From positions 1 to 6,987 of the forward strand of contig JAJXYM010000337.1 of assembly GCA_021780585.1 (NCBI GenBank): a DNA stretch of 6,987 nucleotides, in the 5' to 3' direction. Every line of letters starts with the position of its first letter. Positions within the stretch are counted from its first letter, which is position 1. The position numbers and the translations under genes were made by a program. The notes beneath the pieces were generated by a model. It was given only the letters and a program-made list of their open reading frames with translations, did not search any database and had not been told where the DNA came from. Source of the stretch: Deltaproteobacteria bacterium (GTDB lineage: Bacteria; Desulfobacterota; Binatia; Binatales; Binataceae). Positions 6,401 to 6,987 of the stretch are shown here, piece by piece.

Positions 6401-6594
6401 TGACCGCGCTGGCCACGGTCGCGGGCCTGATGCCGATCGCGCTCAAGCTCGGCGAAGGCTCCGAAGCCTCCGCGCCGCTGGCGCGCGCCGCCGTCGGCGG
6501 TCTGGTCGTCTCGACCGTGCTCACCCTGGTGCTGGTGCCCTGCATCTATGAATTTTTCTACGCGCGGATTGAACGCGCCGGAGGAAACAAGTGA
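3454..6594 (+). CDS. RND-family efflux permease (AcrB-like inner-membrane pump)
   Basis: This 1046-residue permease, close to AcrB in length, should form the trimeric inner-membrane part of a tripartite efflux pump driven by the proton gradient. TM1 is near 11-28. A first periplasmic porter/docking loop follows, starting MPVDVFPDI. TM2-TM6 span about 336-482, TM7 is near 530-549, a second large loop follows, and TM8-TM12 lie from about 880 to 1032. TM4 carries the proton-relay pair D398-D399 in AIGRLVDDSVVVLEN. TM10 reads GIVVSNSILLVDF, so Ser947 stands where AcrB has its relay lysine (K940). TM11 begins with the conserved RMRPILMT (977-984). The loop features fit drug/hydrophobe (HAE-type) pumps better than metal pumps; the substrate is unknown. 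The start is GTG, with AGAGG (3441-3445) eight bases upstream. The stop lies 164 bases before the adaptor start but overlaps an alternative GTG for it. Confidence 0.96.
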   Translation: MPSFSLRNPYTIIVAALVVVIMGATAFTRMPVDVFPDIKIPAVVVATFYQGMPPLDMEDNITFRYERFFTLGSNIEHIESRSLSGVSIIKVFFQPGTNVESAAAQMGTLAMADLGIMPPGTLPPLVLQYDASSLPVVLVTLKGKGFNQTQLEDQARYNVRNQLATVAGASVPIPFGGKFRQVMVYANAQALQARGLSLMDLVRALNTSNLILPAGDVKVGAKDFYIYSNSMIEDIPRIGNVPVKVGRGQAPVLVNDVAKVEDSAQIQYNKVLIDGQPSVYIPVLRQVGANTISVVNGVKNLLPQVFGLPAGMKLKAILDQSTYIREAVESLAHEAVSGSVLASLMILIFLGSFRSTFAIFLSIPLSILAGAFGLMMNGSTINIMTLGGFALAIGRLVDDSVVVLENINRHLAEGKAPMDAARDGAEEVALPVLASTITTCIVFFPVMFLFGVAKYLFSALALAVVLSMGASYLVAMSVIPIYCARFLTPELAAAAEHHEGGGLIAAFNRGYERFAGWYEGFLERSLNRKFVVIGAVSLLFVVSMLIYPLLGTELFPETDAGAFTINFRAPAGSRIEVTTDLARKIEAIARQVIPPDELDMVVSNIGLAPSISAIYSPNSAEDSGFIEVELKPDHRVPTAVYEKRMMKLLPLQLPEVKTLFSSGSIIDAVLNFGAMAPIDVQYAGPSFAQLFQLARQSNEIVKGLPQVAQTFIAQEQQYPTLFVRVDRVKAARLGLNQKDVVSDVITALNSNLYIAPSIWIDHANKNDYFLTVQYGQADKGFPSLETLRDIPVHSFAGETGHAQSLLLRDVASVEQQYHPSEADHYNIQRVVDLLVSPSTQNLGGAQAAIQKALESVKLPHGVSVRYRGSVASMQSSFSSFGFGLSLAVVLLYLVMVAQFRSFLDPFIIMFAVPMGLIGVIWTLWATSTTLNIESFMGIIVMVGIVVSNSILLVDFANERRRQGHELRRAVIDSARIRMRPILMTALATVAGLMPIALKLGEGSEASAPLARAAVGGLVVSTVLTLVLVPCIYEFFYARIERAGGNK
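6580..6593 (+). promoter_or_regulatory. Ribosome binding site and GTG overlapping the RND stop
   Basis: GGAGGA (6580-6585) is followed after 5 bases by GTG (6591-6593), which overlaps the TGA stop of the permease as GTGA. The frame is open for 56 codons and joins the adaptor frame exactly at 6759. It is either a coupled alternative start giving a longer adaptor N-terminus, or a remnant of an older start. Confidence 0.5.
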
Positions 6595-6747
6595 TTCGCG
6601 CGCTGATTCGCCGCGCATGCGGCACTGACAAGTCGATCGCGAACGCCGTTTCCCGCGCCGCCGGTCGCGGCGTCGCGGACGGCCCGGCGCATGCGTCCGC
6701 ACGCCGTCCGTCCGGCGCGCCCGCGGCGCCCGTTCTAACCGCATCAC

Positions 6748-6751
6748 GGAG
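6748..6751 (+). promoter_or_regulatory. Ribosome binding site of the adaptor's downstream start
   Basis: GGAG lies seven bases before the GTG at 6759, a normal spacing. It supports the start that gives a regular lipoprotein signal peptide. Confidence 0.55.
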
Positions 6752-6758
6752 TTGGACT

Positions 6759-6987
6759 GTGACCAGCGTATTGCGTCCTTTGATTGGCGTCTTCGGTATC
6801 GCCGGGATGATCCTGGCGTTCGGATGCGCGCGGCCGGCCGAACCCGCCGCCCCGCCCGCCGAGCCCACCGTCACCGTGGTCCATCCGCAACTCGGCCTGA
6901 TGGTGCGGACGATCGATCTGCCCGGCGACGTGGTCGGCTTCTATGAGGCCGCGCTGCACGCCAAGGTCACCGGCTATCTCGATAAGA
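6759..6987 (+). CDS. RND periplasmic adaptor (membrane-fusion protein) lipoprotein, 3' end outside window
   Basis: Only the first 76 residues are present. They show a signal peptide (VLRPLIGVFGIAGMILAF) ending in LAFG-C23, a lipobox-like site with an unusual Phe at -2, then an Ala-Pro-rich linker. From about residue 37 comes the start of an HlyD/AcrA-type adaptor: TVTVVHPQLGLMVRTIDLPGDVVGF, then YEAALHAKVTGYLDK, which matches the common 'pGxVxxxexaxvxarVsGyl' beginning of the beta-barrel and lipoyl domains. It would be anchored in the inner membrane by lipid and link the permease just upstream to an outer-membrane channel. The GTG start was chosen for its GGAG and because it places the lipobox normally. 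An upstream in-frame GTG at 6591, with a stronger ribosome binding site, would add 56 Arg/Ala-rich residues with no adaptor similarity. Confidence 0.88.
   Translation, partial: MTSVLRPLIGVFGIAGMILAFGCARPAEPAAPPAEPTVTVVHPQLGLMVRTIDLPGDVVGFYEAALHAKVTGYLDK

Noticed and set aside
3307..6747. A stop-free antisense frame of 1146 codons opposite the RND gene
   Set aside because: Its product is a monotonous Arg/His/Asp/Glu/Gln/Gly-rich string with no domain, as expected from the complement of a GC-rich coding frame with strong third-position bias. The opposite strand encodes an unmistakable RND permease.
1..6987. tRNA, rRNA, riboswitch or CRISPR array
   Set aside because: I found no cloverleaf with tRNA-type loops, no rRNA-like sequence and no regularly spaced short repeats with unique spacers. 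The clover-like fold at 298-381 lacks tRNA consensus elements.

Overview
This GC-rich window, with frequent GTG starts and strong third-position GC, comes from a Gram-negative-type bacterium: it encodes an RND inner-membrane pump with a periplasmic adaptor lipoprotein. Interspersed palindromic repeats of the 'ATTCTGAGCG...GAAGAATC' and 'CATGCTCGGGCTTGGCCCGAG' kinds, together with the gene set, fit an uncultured proteobacterial, Binatota-like or Acidobacteriota-like lineage. That placement is a weak inference, because no marker gene is present.

Layout. Positions 1-714 hold no convincing gene. They contain a perfect 99-bp direct duplication (1-99 and 546-644), a 93-bp AT-rich palindromic insert with 5-bp flanking repeats (100-192), a clover-like palindromic repeat (298-381) and a long hairpin (589-669). 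Positions 715-2345, on the minus strand, carry a probable two-gene unit: a flavin reductase/flavoredoxin-like protein (2345 to 1869), then an isocitrate/isopropylmalate dehydrogenase-family enzyme (1773 to 715). A roughly 200-bp divergent intergenic region separates these from a plus-strand DUF971 protein (2548-2898) with two matching Cys/His half-sites, followed by a small unrecognised exported protein (2986-3342). Two perfect palindromes (3373-3388 and 3405-3422) precede an RND efflux permease of full length (3454-6594). The operon continues into a membrane-fusion (adaptor) lipoprotein truncated by the window edge (6759 onward).

How the genes work together. The permease and adaptor should form an envelope-spanning efflux system with an outer-membrane channel that is not in view. 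The order is permease first, adaptor second. The palindromes just upstream are the best candidates for its control sites. The flavin reductase and dehydrogenase are both redox enzymes and probably co-transcribed, but the sequence does not show a shared pathway. No wholly new multi-gene system is evident. The most interesting items are the palindromic insert nested in a repeat, the duplicated Cys3/His architecture of the DUF971 protein, the twin palindromes, the two in-frame ribosome-binding-site/GTG starts of the adaptor, and the missing intramembrane lysine of the RND pump.
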